15,002 nt of DNA, taken from positions 1 through 15,002 of the forward strand of contig JAGGVT010000193.1 of assembly GCA_021157815.1 (NCBI GenBank), written 5' to 3'. Origin of the DNA: a bacterium (GTDB lineage Bacteria > JAJVIF01 > JAGGVT01). Below, piece after piece: positions 7,091 to 14,635 of this stretch. The stretch's first letter is position 1; the number at the start of each line of letters is the position of its first letter. The notes beneath the pieces were generated by a model that was given only the letters and a program-made list of their open reading frames with translations, had not been told where the DNA came from and ran no database searches. The position numbers and the translations under genes were made by a program.

Positions 7091-7648
7091 TTAAGGAAAA
7101 GGGGACAGGTACATTAAAATGGAATGACAATGGTTGTTGTTGTTTATTGTAAATGTACCTGTCCCCTTTTTCTCGCTAAATTCCGGGAGGTCGGGGATTA
7201 GCGCGTCGGGACCGAACAATCCGCCCGGAGGAATTCCCGGCTGCATTTCGTTCGGAATGTTGCAAGCCGCATCAAACCTACCCATCCCGATAAACGCGCC
7301 ACCGCCATCCGACGGCAGCCCGTAATTCGGATTATTGTAGCCGGATGGCATTAGCATTGCCCCACCGACATCGAACCCCGGATCAATTTCAGGCGGACTC
7401 AAATCAGGAGCGCCCTCGCCGGGATTAGGTCGCGGATGCCAGTCAGGACGCCGTATTATATTACCTCTTTTTGGGATATCCCAACCTGACCCATCCCTCA
7501 GATCAGGAATCAAACCCTCCGGCGCGGGGCAGAACGGCAAAAACGGCCCCTCCGACCAGTACGGCGACCGCATCCCGCTGTTCGGAAACAGCATCCTGCC
7601 GGCAACCTGCTCATCGTTCGATTGCGGATCTTTGCTGCCGTCCTCCAA
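7091..7648 (-). pseudogene. Gly/Pro/Asp-rich hypothetical frame, probably cut by a repeat insertion
   Basis: A 185-codon frame of low-complexity, Gly/Pro/Asp-rich protein with no domain I recognise. The phrase LIPDL occurs twice (GLIPDLRDG and ALIPDLPEF). Base composition is visibly more GC-rich than the flanks and the codon choice looks gene-like. However, it begins at a TTG without a ribosome-binding site, just inside the GGGACTGTCCC palindrome at 7656-7666. Its last 30 or so residues (from EKKGTGTF to YLSPFP) are translated from the 74-bp inverted repeat at 7097-7170. The natural reading is a gene remnant whose 3' end was replaced by a repeat element. A genuine short protein cannot be excluded. 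Confidence 0.4.
7097..7170. repeat. Perfect 19-bp inverted repeat with GGGGACAGGTAC arms
   Basis: The left arm AAAAGGGGACAGGTACATT (7097-7115) is the exact reverse complement of the right arm (7152-7170), with a 36-nt loop. The right arm runs into TTTTT, so on the plus strand it could also act as a strong terminator for the membrane protein gene. Its GGGGACAG core relates it to the palindromes at 201-211 and 7656-7666. By analogy with REP/MITE-like elements mobilised by Y1 transposases, it is probably a non-autonomous repeat element. No target-site duplication is evident. Confidence 0.75.
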
Positions 7649-7655
7649 TTCCAGA

Positions 7656-7666
7656 GGGACTGTCCC
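7656..7666. repeat. GGGACTGTCCC palindrome (repeat family copy)
   Basis: This is the reverse complement of the 201-211 copy, likewise followed on the plus strand by T-rich sequence (TATTTATTTTC). It lies at the upstream boundary of the Gly/Pro-rich frame and 30 bp past the WD40 gene's stop codon. Confidence 0.45.
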
Positions 7667-7696
7667 TATTTATTTTCTTTCATTCTATATATTTGT

Positions 7697-8635
7697 TCAT
7701 AGAATTGCGGAATAATCCACATTCCAAATCCTGAGTGTCGTATCCCGCTTATCCAGCGTGGCAAGGATCGGCTTACTTGGATGAAATGCGATTCCGGAAA
7801 TCGAATAGTGATGTCCTTTAACCCTTAAACCAACCTCCTGCGAATTCTTCTCAAGGTTCCATATTCTCACGCTGTTATCGTGGGATTTGGACGCCATAAT
7901 CCTGCTGTCAGATGCAAACGACATCGCGTTAACAAGGTTTTCGTGTCCAATCAAAGTCGCTTTTTCTTTAAATGTTTCAAGATTCCAGCTGATAATGGCG
8001 CCGTCCTCGGAACCGGACAGGAGGTATTTCCCGTCAGGTGACCAGAGCGCGGAAGTAACAATTCCCCTGTGTCCGTGTAATGTTGCCACAAGATCATTGT
8101 TCTCAACGTTCCATATTTCGATTTCCCGCCTTTGCTGCAATACGATGATTGTCTTTCCATCCGGTGACCAGGCGAGATCGTTGGGATTTGTTTCAATATT
8201 GACAGGTTTGTATTTCTCCTCCCACGATTCGGTATCCCAGAATTTGACTGTACGATCATTGGATGTTGTCGCGATAGTCTTATCATCGGGTGACCAGGCG
8301 ATTGCGCAAATCGAATCTGTGTGCTTCTTTTCGATCCTCTCAGGTTCTTTTGCATCTTTGTCCCAGATTATGAAGCTGTGGTCATCGGATGCTGAAGCAA
8401 GTCTGCCGCTTTTATGCGACCAGTCAACACAGACAGCTCGCCGGGTGTGTTTTCTCAGTGAATAGAGCATCTTTCCCGTACCAGGATCCCAGAATGTGAT
8501 AGAGCCGTTCTTGTAGGGAGCAGTGATAAGTTTTCCATCAGGAGTCCACTTGAATCGTCCAACTCCTCCTTTGGATGCTCTCAGAGTTTTTACGAGTTCC
8601 AATTGGGACGGTCGGTCTTCAATAACGCTGTTCAT
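7697..8635 (-). CDS. WD40-repeat beta-propeller protein
   Basis: A 312-residue protein made of seven WD40 repeats, enough for one closed seven-bladed propeller and no other domain. The blade-closing W-D/N pairs are at residues 49, 91, 133, 175, 217, 259 and 304. The first six are exactly 42 residues apart, and each blade has the usual SPDGK-type turn (WSPDGK, WSPDDK). WD40 propellers are protein-interaction platforms. With no signal peptide, membrane segment, kinase or NACHT module attached, the partner is unknown and a cytoplasmic location is likely. The ATG at 8635 has AAGGA (8648-8644) 8 nt upstream. It stands alone, with repeats downstream and a 380-bp gap upstream. Confidence 0.9.
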   Translation of the reverse strand: MNSVIEDRPSQLELVKTLRASKGGVGRFKWTPDGKLITAPYKNGSITFWDPGTGKMLYSLRKHTRRAVCVDWSHKSGRLASASDDHSFIIWDKDAKEPERIEKKHTDSICAIAWSPDDKTIATTSNDRTVKFWDTESWEEKYKPVNIETNPNDLAWSPDGKTIIVLQQRREIEIWNVENNDLVATLHGHRGIVTSALWSPDGKYLLSGSEDGAIISWNLETFKEKATLIGHENLVNAMSFASDSRIMASKSHDNSVRIWNLEKNSQEVGLRVKGHHYSISGIAFHPSKPILATLDKRDTTLRIWNVDYSAIL

Positions 8636-9017
8636 TCTCTCTATCCTTTCAATTAATTCTCAAAAAGATTCCTATTCTAACGCAAGAATCTCACTTTTTC
8701 ACCATGTTTGTTAGTTAGTAGCCCGGTTTTTCATTAACCTAGAAAACGCGGGTGATTTCCACGCATTATCCAGGCAAATGAATTTTTGGTAGAGTTTGCG
8801 CTCATTTGGAGGAAAAAACGTGTGCGTTCGTTTAATGTAATGGAACATGATATTCCAGAATTCCGGAGGGTATTATCCTTATTTATCAAGCAGGTGGAAT
8901 TCTGTTATTCTACAATTTAATTTGCAGCCCAGAGTGCCTATAAGACACTCTGAGCTACGTTCAAACATGAAACTAGCTATCTGTTAATATGCAGCGCTCG
9001 CAGCTGCTTTGTTGTCA
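8636..9017. other. Intergenic gap between chemoreceptor and WD40 genes
   Basis: No gene is supported here. A 7-bp inverted repeat CAGAGTG (8930-8936) / CACTCTG (8946-8952) lies about 70 bp past the chemoreceptor's stop and may be a weak terminator, though without a T tract. A perfect GGAGG (8808-8812) is followed 7 nt later by GTG, but that frame stops after six codons. An imperfect hairpin with CCCGG and GCGGG ends lies near 8722-8752. The WD40 gene's promoter must be within this stretch, but I cannot single one out. Confidence 0.6.
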
Positions 9018-10910
9018 TTAGAATTTGGCAAGTTTTTCATCATCACTCTCGAAAGGTATGACATCTTCCGGCCTTTCCATTTGCGCACTGGAAACAGTGC
9101 TTGCCATTTGATGAACAGCAGCATGCCCATTTGTGCGATTCGTCAGCTTATTCACAACATGCTTAATGCCCGCCCTTGTGCTTTTGCGCCCGGATGAACC
9201 CAACTCATTATCATCACTACCTGCTCTGCCAACGATTTTTATTAAATCATTTACCATAGTCTTCAGCATTTCAGCCTGTCCAGCCATCTCCTCAGCTGCA
9301 GATGCTGATTCTTCCGAATTCGATGCGTTAGCCTGTGTTGCCTGATCAACCTGAGTCATTGCAATGTTCATCTGCTCAATTCCCTGAGCCTGCTCAGTTG
9401 ATGCAGCAGCGATTTCAGCAACCAGCTCTTTCACCTTGTTCGAGGAACTAATGATTTCATTCAAAGTCTGTGAAGTTTCCTCTGAAACTTTTACGCCTTG
9501 CTCGGCATTCCCGACTGATTCCTCGATCAGCGCTGATGTATTCTTTGCAGCTTCTGCTGATCGTTGTGCAAGGTTTCGGACCTCCTCGGCAACGACAGCG
9601 AACCCCTTGCCGGCATCACCGGCTCGAGCGGCTTCCACTGCAGCGTTCAAGGCAAGAAGGTTTGTCTGGAAAGCAACATCATCGATGGTTTTGACAATCT
9701 TCGCGGTTTCATCTGAGGAGGCTTTGATTTTATCGACAGAACTGGTCAATCGCTTCATTGCATCCTGTCCCTTGCCAATTATCTCCACAGTTTCGCCTAC
9801 CAGTGTATTCGCCTGTTGCGAATTTGAGGCGTTCTGTTTTGTCATTGAGCTTAATTCCTCAAGTGAACTTGTGGTTTCTTCGACTGCCGCCGCCTGTTCA
9901 CTTGTCCCTTGCGCAACCTGCTGGCTGGATTCTGACACCTGTTCAGCAGCTGTGCCCATCTGGCCTGAGCTTTCAGTTAATCCGGCAATAACACGATTAA
10001 TCGGCAACGTGATGGATCTGGCGATAAAAAACGCAACTACGACACCGATAACGAATGTTACTATCCCGATAATAAGAGCCAGTGTCATTCTTTGGCTTGC
10101 CATATTGCTTGTGGATTCCACATCTGAATTCATTCCTGCCAGTGCCTCCTCCCTGATTTCCCTTGCCAGTGGCTCGATCTTGCTGACCTCAGCTCGCAAT
10201 ACTTCCATACCGGAAGCTATCTTCTTATCCTGTGCTACAAGAGCATTAAAGCTGGATATATATTTGTCACAAACATCGATAATATTCTTGTTATCCGTTC
10301 GACTCTTAAGTTCAGCGATATTGTTACGAGTATTGTCCACATATTTCTCGTCTCCTCGAATAAGATAATTCTTCTCGTCCCTGCGCACTGTAAGAAGCAA
10401 TATCTGGAGATCCTTATCGCTGTTATTTTCCAGTGTTGCTTCCAAATCTCGAGCAGCAGTTACGAACTCACCTTGAAGGCCGGATTCGTGATCCAATCCC
10501 TTCGTTTCCCACGCGGCTGCAACCTTCTTGAATTCCTTAATATAGGCTTCCCCATATTTCTCGATTTCCTTTGTTTTTAAGGAAAGATCATCCGCACCGC
10601 TTTTATCAGCTATTTCATTAATAGCAACTGCATCCTCCATAACCATTGCATAATGGCTTTCCAGGCTCTCCACATGTTTGTTGTCCAACTCCATCAGGAA
10701 GTTTTTCTCGTCACGACGGCATTGAATAATATCCTTCTCGGCTTCAAGTCCAAGTTCAGCTATTCTGACTTCATTTTCAAACAGATTACCAAATCCTGTT
10801 TTGACAGACATGAGCGATAAATGGTAAATAGCCATTATTCCGACCAGCAGGACAAGCACAAGTCCAAAGCCAAAACCGATCTTCGCTCCTAATTTCATAT
10901 TATTAAACAT
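9018..10910 (-). CDS. Methyl-accepting chemotaxis protein with two-module helical sensor
   Basis: A 630-residue transmembrane chemoreceptor that senses ligand outside the inner membrane and controls CheA through CheW. Membrane helix 1 is about residues 11-30 and helix 2 about 276-297. The sensor between them (about 31-275) is all-helical and holds two copies of the motif RRDEKN[FY]L (65-72 and 176-183), as in HBM-type bimodular sensors. After helix 2 there is only a short HAMP-like start ([14 protein letters not shown]), and the conserved second HAMP helix is not evident. The cytoplasmic coiled coil carries the standard hairpin tip around 411-445 ([19 protein letters not shown]). The C-terminus ends EKLAKF without the NWETF-type CheR/CheB tether. 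The ATG has AAGGAG (10925-10920) 9 nt upstream. No che genes are in the window, so it is an orphan receptor. Confidence 0.95.
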   Translation of the reverse strand: MFNNMKLGAKIGFGFGLVLVLLVGIMAIYHLSLMSVKTGFGNLFENEVRIAELGLEAEKDIIQCRRDEKNFLMELDNKHVESLESHYAMVMEDAVAINEIADKSGADDLSLKTKEIEKYGEAYIKEFKKVAAAWETKGLDHESGLQGEFVTAARDLEATLENNSDKDLQILLLTVRRDEKNYLIRGDEKYVDNTRNNIAELKSRTDNKNIIDVCDKYISSFNALVAQDKKIASGMEVLRAEVSKIEPLAREIREEALAGMNSDVESTSNMASQRMTLALIIGIVTFVIGVVVAFFIARSITLPINRVIAGLTESSGQMGTAAEQVSESSQQVAQGTSEQAAAVEETTSSLEELSSMTKQNASNSQQANTLVGETVEIIGKGQDAMKRLTSSVDKIKASSDETAKIVKTIDDVAFQTNLLALNAAVEAARAGDAGKGFAVVAEEVRNLAQRSAEAAKNTSALIEESVGNAEQGVKVSEETSQTLNEIISSSNKVKELVAEIAAASTEQAQGIEQMNIAMTQVDQATQANASNSEESASAAEEMAGQAEMLKTMVNDLIKIVGRAGSDDNELGSSGRKSTRAGIKHVVNKLTNRTNGHAAVHQMASTVSSAQMERPEDVIPFESDDEKLAKF

Positions 10911-11290
10911 TTTCCCTTACTCCTTTGTTTATATGTAAAATTTTATTAATTTACTAAAATACACTCCTTTAATTGTCTTGCCAGACTTTTCCAGTGATCC
11001 GCCTTTTCACACCTGGTTTTCAAACATTAATACACAGTTTAAGTGATTGTGTTTATTGGTACCATTCCACCATGCCAGATCTAATTAACTTTTCAAATAC
11101 TGGCCTTTATGTTGAATATCTTCGCTTTTTTGAAGACAATATGACGTCAGCAAAAAACGGTTTTTATTGTAGAGTATCACAGTTGGTTTGTTTGCATTTT
11201 ATTGCTACTCTAATGTAGTAATTTCGCGATAGATAAATACGGTAATTCACAAAGCAAACAATCTATATTGCCCTAATTATTTCGCTCAAA
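10911..11290. other. Intergenic gap upstream of the chemoreceptor
   Basis: AT-rich and without a supported gene; an 81-codon plus-strand frame (10973-11218) has no ribosome-binding site or recognisable features. The chemoreceptor promoter should lie here, but I found no convincing sigma70, sigma28 or sigma54 match. An 8-bp palindrome TGACGTCA is at 11142-11149. No terminator is obvious after the regulator ending at 11291. Confidence 0.55.
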
Positions 11291-11932
11291 CTATTTTATC
11301 AGGTTGTTTTGTATGGCAAAACGCACAAGTTCACCAAGGTTTTTCAATCCAAGTTTTTTCATCGCCCGGCTTTTATACGTTTCAATAGTGTGTGGGCTTA
11401 AACCCAATTCATCAGCAATCTCGGTCAACGTTTCGCATCGGCTCAATCTGGTTACAACCTGCAGTTCCCTGTCAGAAAGCAGCGAAACAGGATCCTCACC
11501 GCCAGGTTGAAGCAATCGTGATGTTATTCTCTCCTTTAATGATGGCGACAAATAAAGTAAATCGGACGATACGGCTATTATTGCTTCTAATAATTCATCA
11601 TATGAACACTGTTTATTGAGATAGCCCTTTGCGCCGGATTTTATAAGTCGAATTGCGTATTTCTCATTGTCATGTTCAGTAAGAACAAGCATCTTTACAC
11701 ATGGCTCGAAAGAAACCAATTGGTTAATGACTTCAAAACCATCGATATCAGGCAGATCCAATTCCAGTAACAATATATCTGGCTGCAACTTTTTACATAA
11801 TTCCATGGCATCACGGCCTGTTGCAGTGTCCCCAACTACCTCAATATCGGGATTATCTTTAATCAAATGCCTCAATATCTCTCTAAAAAGCGTGTTGTTA
11901 TCAGCTATGATTATTCGAATTCCTTTTTTCAT
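11291..11932 (-). CDS. NarL/FixJ-type regulator with Glu at the phosphoacceptor site
   Basis: A 213-residue two-domain regulator: receiver domain (about 4-120) and LuxR-type helix-turn-helix (about 151-207, with LSDRELQVV and TIETYKSRAMKKLG). In ordinary members the receiver is phosphorylated on Asp in a motif like LLDLxMPxxxG. Here it reads LLELDLPDIDG, with Glu57 at that place. The acidic pair that binds Mg2+ reads ADNN, so only Asp11 is kept. Thr85 and Lys107 are conserved. It is probably not regulated by Asp phosphorylation and may be permanently active or respond to another signal. The ATG at 11932 gives the normal family length; a GTG at 11971 would add 13 residues without a ribosome-binding site. 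It is a close paralogue of the next gene upstream, with no kinase nearby. Confidence 0.9.
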   Translation of the reverse strand: MKKGIRIIIADNNTLFREILRHLIKDNPDIEVVGDTATGRDAMELCKKLQPDILLLELDLPDIDGFEVINQLVSFEPCVKMLVLTEHDNEKYAIRLIKSGAKGYLNKQCSYDELLEAIIAVSSDLLYLSPSLKERITSRLLQPGGEDPVSLLSDRELQVVTRLSRCETLTEIADELGLSPHTIETYKSRAMKKLGLKNLGELVRFAIQNNLIK

Positions 11933-12020
11933 AACATAATCTTGTTTTAGACATAATTTTAGATATATCACTTTGGCAAGTATTTCTGATATATTGAATT
12001 TCGGAATATGCTACAAATTC

Positions 12021-12031
12021 TACTGTCAGTA
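12021..12031. promoter_or_regulatory. TACTG-T-CAGTA palindrome upstream of the first regulator
   Basis: The 11-bp palindrome TACTGTCAGTA is centred 94 bp upstream of the ATG at 11932, or 55 bp upstream of the alternative GTG at 11971. It matches the core of the palindrome upstream of the paralogous regulator (13045-13060) except for one extra central base. It is a candidate operator shared by both genes. Confidence 0.4.
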
Positions 12032-12215
12032 TTAGCAGGTTAATAATGAGGTAGGTTTACTATTTATAATGAGATTTAATCCCGCAATAAAGTTCATTAT
12101 ATTTACTATCTGAATGTAGTTCTTTTGCGACTACCTTGTAATCAAGATATAACCTTAACATTAATAAATGACTTAAAAGAGGCAATGAATGATAAAATAA
12201 AGTTAACATAAATAT

Positions 12216-12241
12216 GGAAACTAAACACGAAAACAGTTTCC
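12216..12241 (-). terminator. Possible weak terminator after the second regulator
   Basis: GGAAACT (12216-12222) and AGTTTCC (12235-12241) form a 7-bp stem with a 12-nt loop, about 75 bp past the regulator's stop. On the minus strand it is followed by T-rich but interrupted sequence (ATATTTATGTT). The stem is AT-rich, so it is only a weak candidate. Confidence 0.3.
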
Positions 12242-12314
12242 GTTAAAAGAGAGAACCCAAGAATATTTCTTGATTTCCAGTGGTCTTGAGATATTATGAA
12301 AGAGAGAGAATTAG

Positions 12315-13001
12315 CTAATACTTGCTAATCAGGTTGTTTCTAATGGTAAAACGCACTAGTTCGCCAATGTTCTTTAGACCAAGCTTTTTCATTGCTCGGC
12401 TTTTGTATGTTTCAACTGTACGTTGACTTAAAAATAAGTTACTCGAAATGGTTTTGATTGTTTCACCCAGCCCCAATCTTGATATGATCTGGAGTTCCCT
12501 GTTGGAAAGATCAGCCACAGAAAAACTTCCGACTGGTTGAAGCAATCGTGAAGTTATTCTTTCCCTCAATGATTGGGATAAATAAAGTGAGCCTGATGAG
12601 ACAATCTTAATTGCTTCAATCAGTTCATCAAATGTAATTTCCCTGTTAATGTATCCTGTTGCCCCTGATTTGATAAGTCGAATTGCGTACTCCTCATTGT
12701 CATATGCCGTAAGAACAAGTGTCTTAACGCTTGATTTTGAAATTAAAAGTTGCCTTACAACATCAAATCCATCAATATCAGGCAGGTCTAATTCGAGCAA
12801 TAATACATCCGGCTGTAGTTTTTCACATAATTCGATAGCCTCTCGACCTGTTCCGACATCTCCTATAACTTCAATTTCAGGCGTTGTGGCAATATAATTA
12901 CTTAATCCAATCCTGCATAAAGACTGATGGTCAGCTAACAGGACCTTGATTCGACCCTTTGGAATGTGGCCTTTCTGATCTGTTTTCATGCTATCATTCA
13001 T
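12315..13001 (-). CDS. NarL/FixJ-type regulator with degenerate receiver (Glu for Asp, Arg for Lys)
   Basis: A 228-residue paralogue of the regulator at 11291-11932, with obvious similarity throughout, including DNA level. The receiver spans about 18-135 and the LuxR-type helix-turn-helix about 166-220 (LSNRELQII, TVETYKSRAMKKLGLKN). The phosphoacceptor position is Glu70 (LLELDLPDIDG). The acidic pair reads ADHQ, so the second acid is His25. The conserved Lys is Arg120 (GYINRE), while Thr98 is kept. Loss of Asp, one metal ligand and Lys together argues against normal phosphotransfer. DNA binding looks intact. The start is ATG 13001, or ATG 12989; a GGGGG upstream is too far away to serve as a Shine-Dalgarno. 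It is transcribed divergently from pncB. Confidence 0.9.
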   Translation of the reverse strand: MNDSMKTDQKGHIPKGRIKVLLADHQSLCRIGLSNYIATTPEIEVIGDVGTGREAIELCEKLQPDVLLLELDLPDIDGFDVVRQLLISKSSVKTLVLTAYDNEEYAIRLIKSGATGYINREITFDELIEAIKIVSSGSLYLSQSLRERITSRLLQPVGSFSVADLSNRELQIISRLGLGETIKTISSNLFLSQRTVETYKSRAMKKLGLKNIGELVRFTIRNNLISKY

Positions 13002-13044
13002 GTTTAAACGTAAATACCCCCTTATGCCGTTATCAGCAAAATTA

Positions 13045-13060
13045 GAATACTGCAGTATTC
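13045..13060. promoter_or_regulatory. 16-bp perfect palindrome GAATACTGCAGTATTC
   Basis: The sequence GAATACTGCAGTATTC is its own reverse complement across all 16 bases. Its centre is about 51 bp upstream of the regulator start at 13001 and about 200 bp upstream of pncB. A perfect palindrome of this length between divergent genes suggests a site for a dimeric DNA-binding protein. A shorter relative lies upstream of the paralogous regulator, so autoregulation by the regulator pair is one possibility. Confidence 0.55.
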
Positions 13061-13146
13061 ATGCTGTATCTTTTACATCCCTGGAGTTAGAAGTATATCA
13101 TATAGATAATACGATTTAAAGAGATTTAGTCATGATTTTTTCATTT

Positions 13147-13252
13147 GGGGACAAAAAACAAAATCGGGGCAAATACCTTTGGGTTTTAAAAATTCAACAT
13201 GCCCGGCTAGAATTTGCCCCCATAATGGATTAGTATTTAACCTGGGGGCAAA
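13147..13252 (+). promoter_or_regulatory. pncB leader with mutually exclusive hairpins
   Basis: Three segments of the leader are complementary: A, GGGGCAAAT (13166-13174); B, ATTTGCCCCC (13212-13221); C, GGGGGCAAA (13244-13252). A pairs with B over 9 bp (37-nt loop), and B pairs with C over 9 bp (22-nt loop); the two cannot coexist. C contains the GGGGG that serves as pncB's Shine-Dalgarno, 7 nt before its ATG. The B-C hairpin would block translation and the A-B hairpin would free it. A further near-copy, GGGGACAAA, is at 13147-13155. A weak GATAAT -10 at 13105-13110 would start a transcript covering all segments. What tips the balance is unknown. Confidence 0.5.
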
Positions 13253-13255
13253 CTC

Positions 13256-14635
13256 ATGCGACACTCAAACGAAACCGACCCTGATATCCCGGCGTTGCTG
13301 ATCGACCTTTATGAGCTCACGATGTCAGCCGCGTACTGGGACAATAATATCAATTCAGTCGCGACGTTCGACCTGTTTTTCCGCAATCTGCCTGAGAATC
13401 GCAACTACCTGATTACGTGCGGCATTGAACGAGCTATCAATTTCATCCTTAATCTGAAATTCGACCATCGCGAGATAAACTACCTGCGAGGACTCCCGAT
13501 TTTCGAAAACCTGTCGCCGATTTTCTTTGAGTATCTTTCGCAATTGAGATTCACCGGAACGGCTCGCGCGATGCCTGCCGGGACATTCGTTTTTCCCAAC
13601 GAGCCTGTGGTTGAAATAACCGCTCCGATTATCGAGGCGCAAATTTTGGAAACCGCGCTTTTAAGCGTGATCAATTTCGAAACGATGGTGGCATCCAAAG
13701 CCGCGCGAGTTGTGCAGGCGGCGGAGGGGCGAATGGTCGTTGAATTCGGAGCACGGCGCGCGCATGGCCCCGGTGCTGCTGTTGCAGGCGCGCGAGCAGC
13801 GTGTATCGGCGGTTGCGTGGGGACATCGAATCTGGAGGCCGGACTGCTCTATAATCTGCCCGTTTACGGCACAATCGCACATTCATATATCATGGCTCAT
13901 GATGATGAACTCGAGGCTTATGAGAATTTCGCCAAAACATTCCCGAACGATACCATCCTTCTAATTGACACCTACGACACAATCGAGGGTGCGAAACTGG
14001 CAGTTAGAATCGGGAAAAGTGTAAAAGCGGTCAGGCTGGATTCAGGTGACTTGCTTGAACTGAGCCGGGAGGTAAGGAAGATACTTGATGACGCCGGCAT
14101 GGCTGAGACTAAAATCATGGCATCAAGCGATTTGAACGAGACCAAATTACGAATGTTGATGAACGAGAACGCGCCGATAGACAGCTTCGGAATCGGCAGT
14201 GAGCTGATTACATCGAAGGATGCCCCATCCATGCCCGGTGTCTATAAACTGGTTGAAACGCGGGAGGATGGTAAAACGCATTATCGAATCAAACTAAGCA
14301 AAGATAAAATCAATCTCCCGGGACGCAAGCAGGTTTACAGGATGCGCGACGCCAACGGCATGTTTGTAAAGGATATCATCGCGGCCGGTGGCGAGTTCGA
14401 CAACGAGACGAATCTCAGCCCTCTGCTGATTACATACATTAATGATGGCAAACTTGTGGAGGAATTGCCGTCGATTGAGTGGATTCAGAATCAAGTAAAA
14501 CGAGGCATGACTGAATTCAGCGATGAGCTAATAGATCCGCTGGCATCGGTGGATTATCCTGTGGAGGTAAGTCCGCGGATAAAAGAGATGATTAAGATCG
14601 CGAAAAGCGAGCATGAGGGAACTACCGAATCGTAA
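13256..14635 (+). CDS. pncB: Nicotinate phosphoribosyltransferase
   Basis: This 459-residue enzyme joins nicotinate and PRPP, with ATP hydrolysis, to give nicotinate mononucleotide in the Preiss-Handler NAD salvage pathway in the cytoplasm. The family pattern is complete: N-terminal LLIDLYELTM (14-23), EFGARRAH (163-170), GTIAHS with His209 at the position of the autophosphorylated histidine, the phosphate-binding region LDSGDL (261-266) and GIGSELITSKD (312-322). Length is normal. The ATG at 13256 is preceded by GGGGG at 13244-13248, which is also one arm of a leader hairpin. It is transcribed away from the regulator at 12315-13001. No other NAD genes are in the window. Confidence 0.97.
   Translation: MRHSNETDPDIPALLIDLYELTMSAAYWDNNINSVATFDLFFRNLPENRNYLITCGIERAINFILNLKFDHREINYLRGLPIFENLSPIFFEYLSQLRFTGTARAMPAGTFVFPNEPVVEITAPIIEAQILETALLSVINFETMVASKAARVVQAAEGRMVVEFGARRAHGPGAAVAGARAACIGGCVGTSNLEAGLLYNLPVYGTIAHSYIMAHDDELEAYENFAKTFPNDTILLIDTYDTIEGAKLAVRIGKSVKAVRLDSGDLLELSREVRKILDDAGMAETKIMASSDLNETKLRMLMNENAPIDSFGIGSELITSKDAPSMPGVYKLVETREDGKTHYRIKLSKDKINLPGRKQVYRMRDANGMFVKDIIAAGGEFDNETNLSPLLITYINDGKLVEELPSIEWIQNQVKRGMTEFSDELIDPLASVDYPVEVSPRIKEMIKIAKSEHEGTTES

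Larger units (their letters stand above)
11933..12314. other. AT-rich gap between the two paralogous regulator genes
   Basis: No gene is supported. It holds the upstream region of the first regulator, including the palindrome at 12021-12031, and the downstream region of the second. Near 12216-12241 a short stem may end the second gene's transcript. A further small inverted repeat, CAAGAA-tat-TTCTTG, is at 12258-12272. Confidence 0.6.

Noticed and set aside
7887-8465. 192-codon plus-strand open frame
   Set aside because: Antisense shadow of the WD40 gene, which has clear repeats in the other strand.
8808-8840. GGAGG followed by a GTG start at ideal spacing
   Set aside because: The frame stops after six codons and nothing around it suggests a leader peptide or promoter; treated as chance.
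9436-10368. Long 310-codon plus-strand open frame
   Set aside because: It is antisense to the coiled-coil region of the chemoreceptor, whose codon bias opens the opposite frame; its translation is Ser/Ala-rich and has no family features.
10973-11218. 81-codon plus-strand open frame
   Set aside because: No ribosome-binding site, no recognisable motif and atypical composition in an AT-rich gap.
11933-11971. GTG start extending the first regulator by 13 residues
   Set aside because: The ATG at 11932 places the receiver's first strand directly after the start, as is normal in this family; the GTG lacks a ribosome-binding site.
13045-13060. LexA (SOS) box
   Set aside because: The palindrome GAATACTGCAGTATTC does not match the CTGT-N8-ACAG or GAAC-N4-GTTC patterns of known LexA sites.
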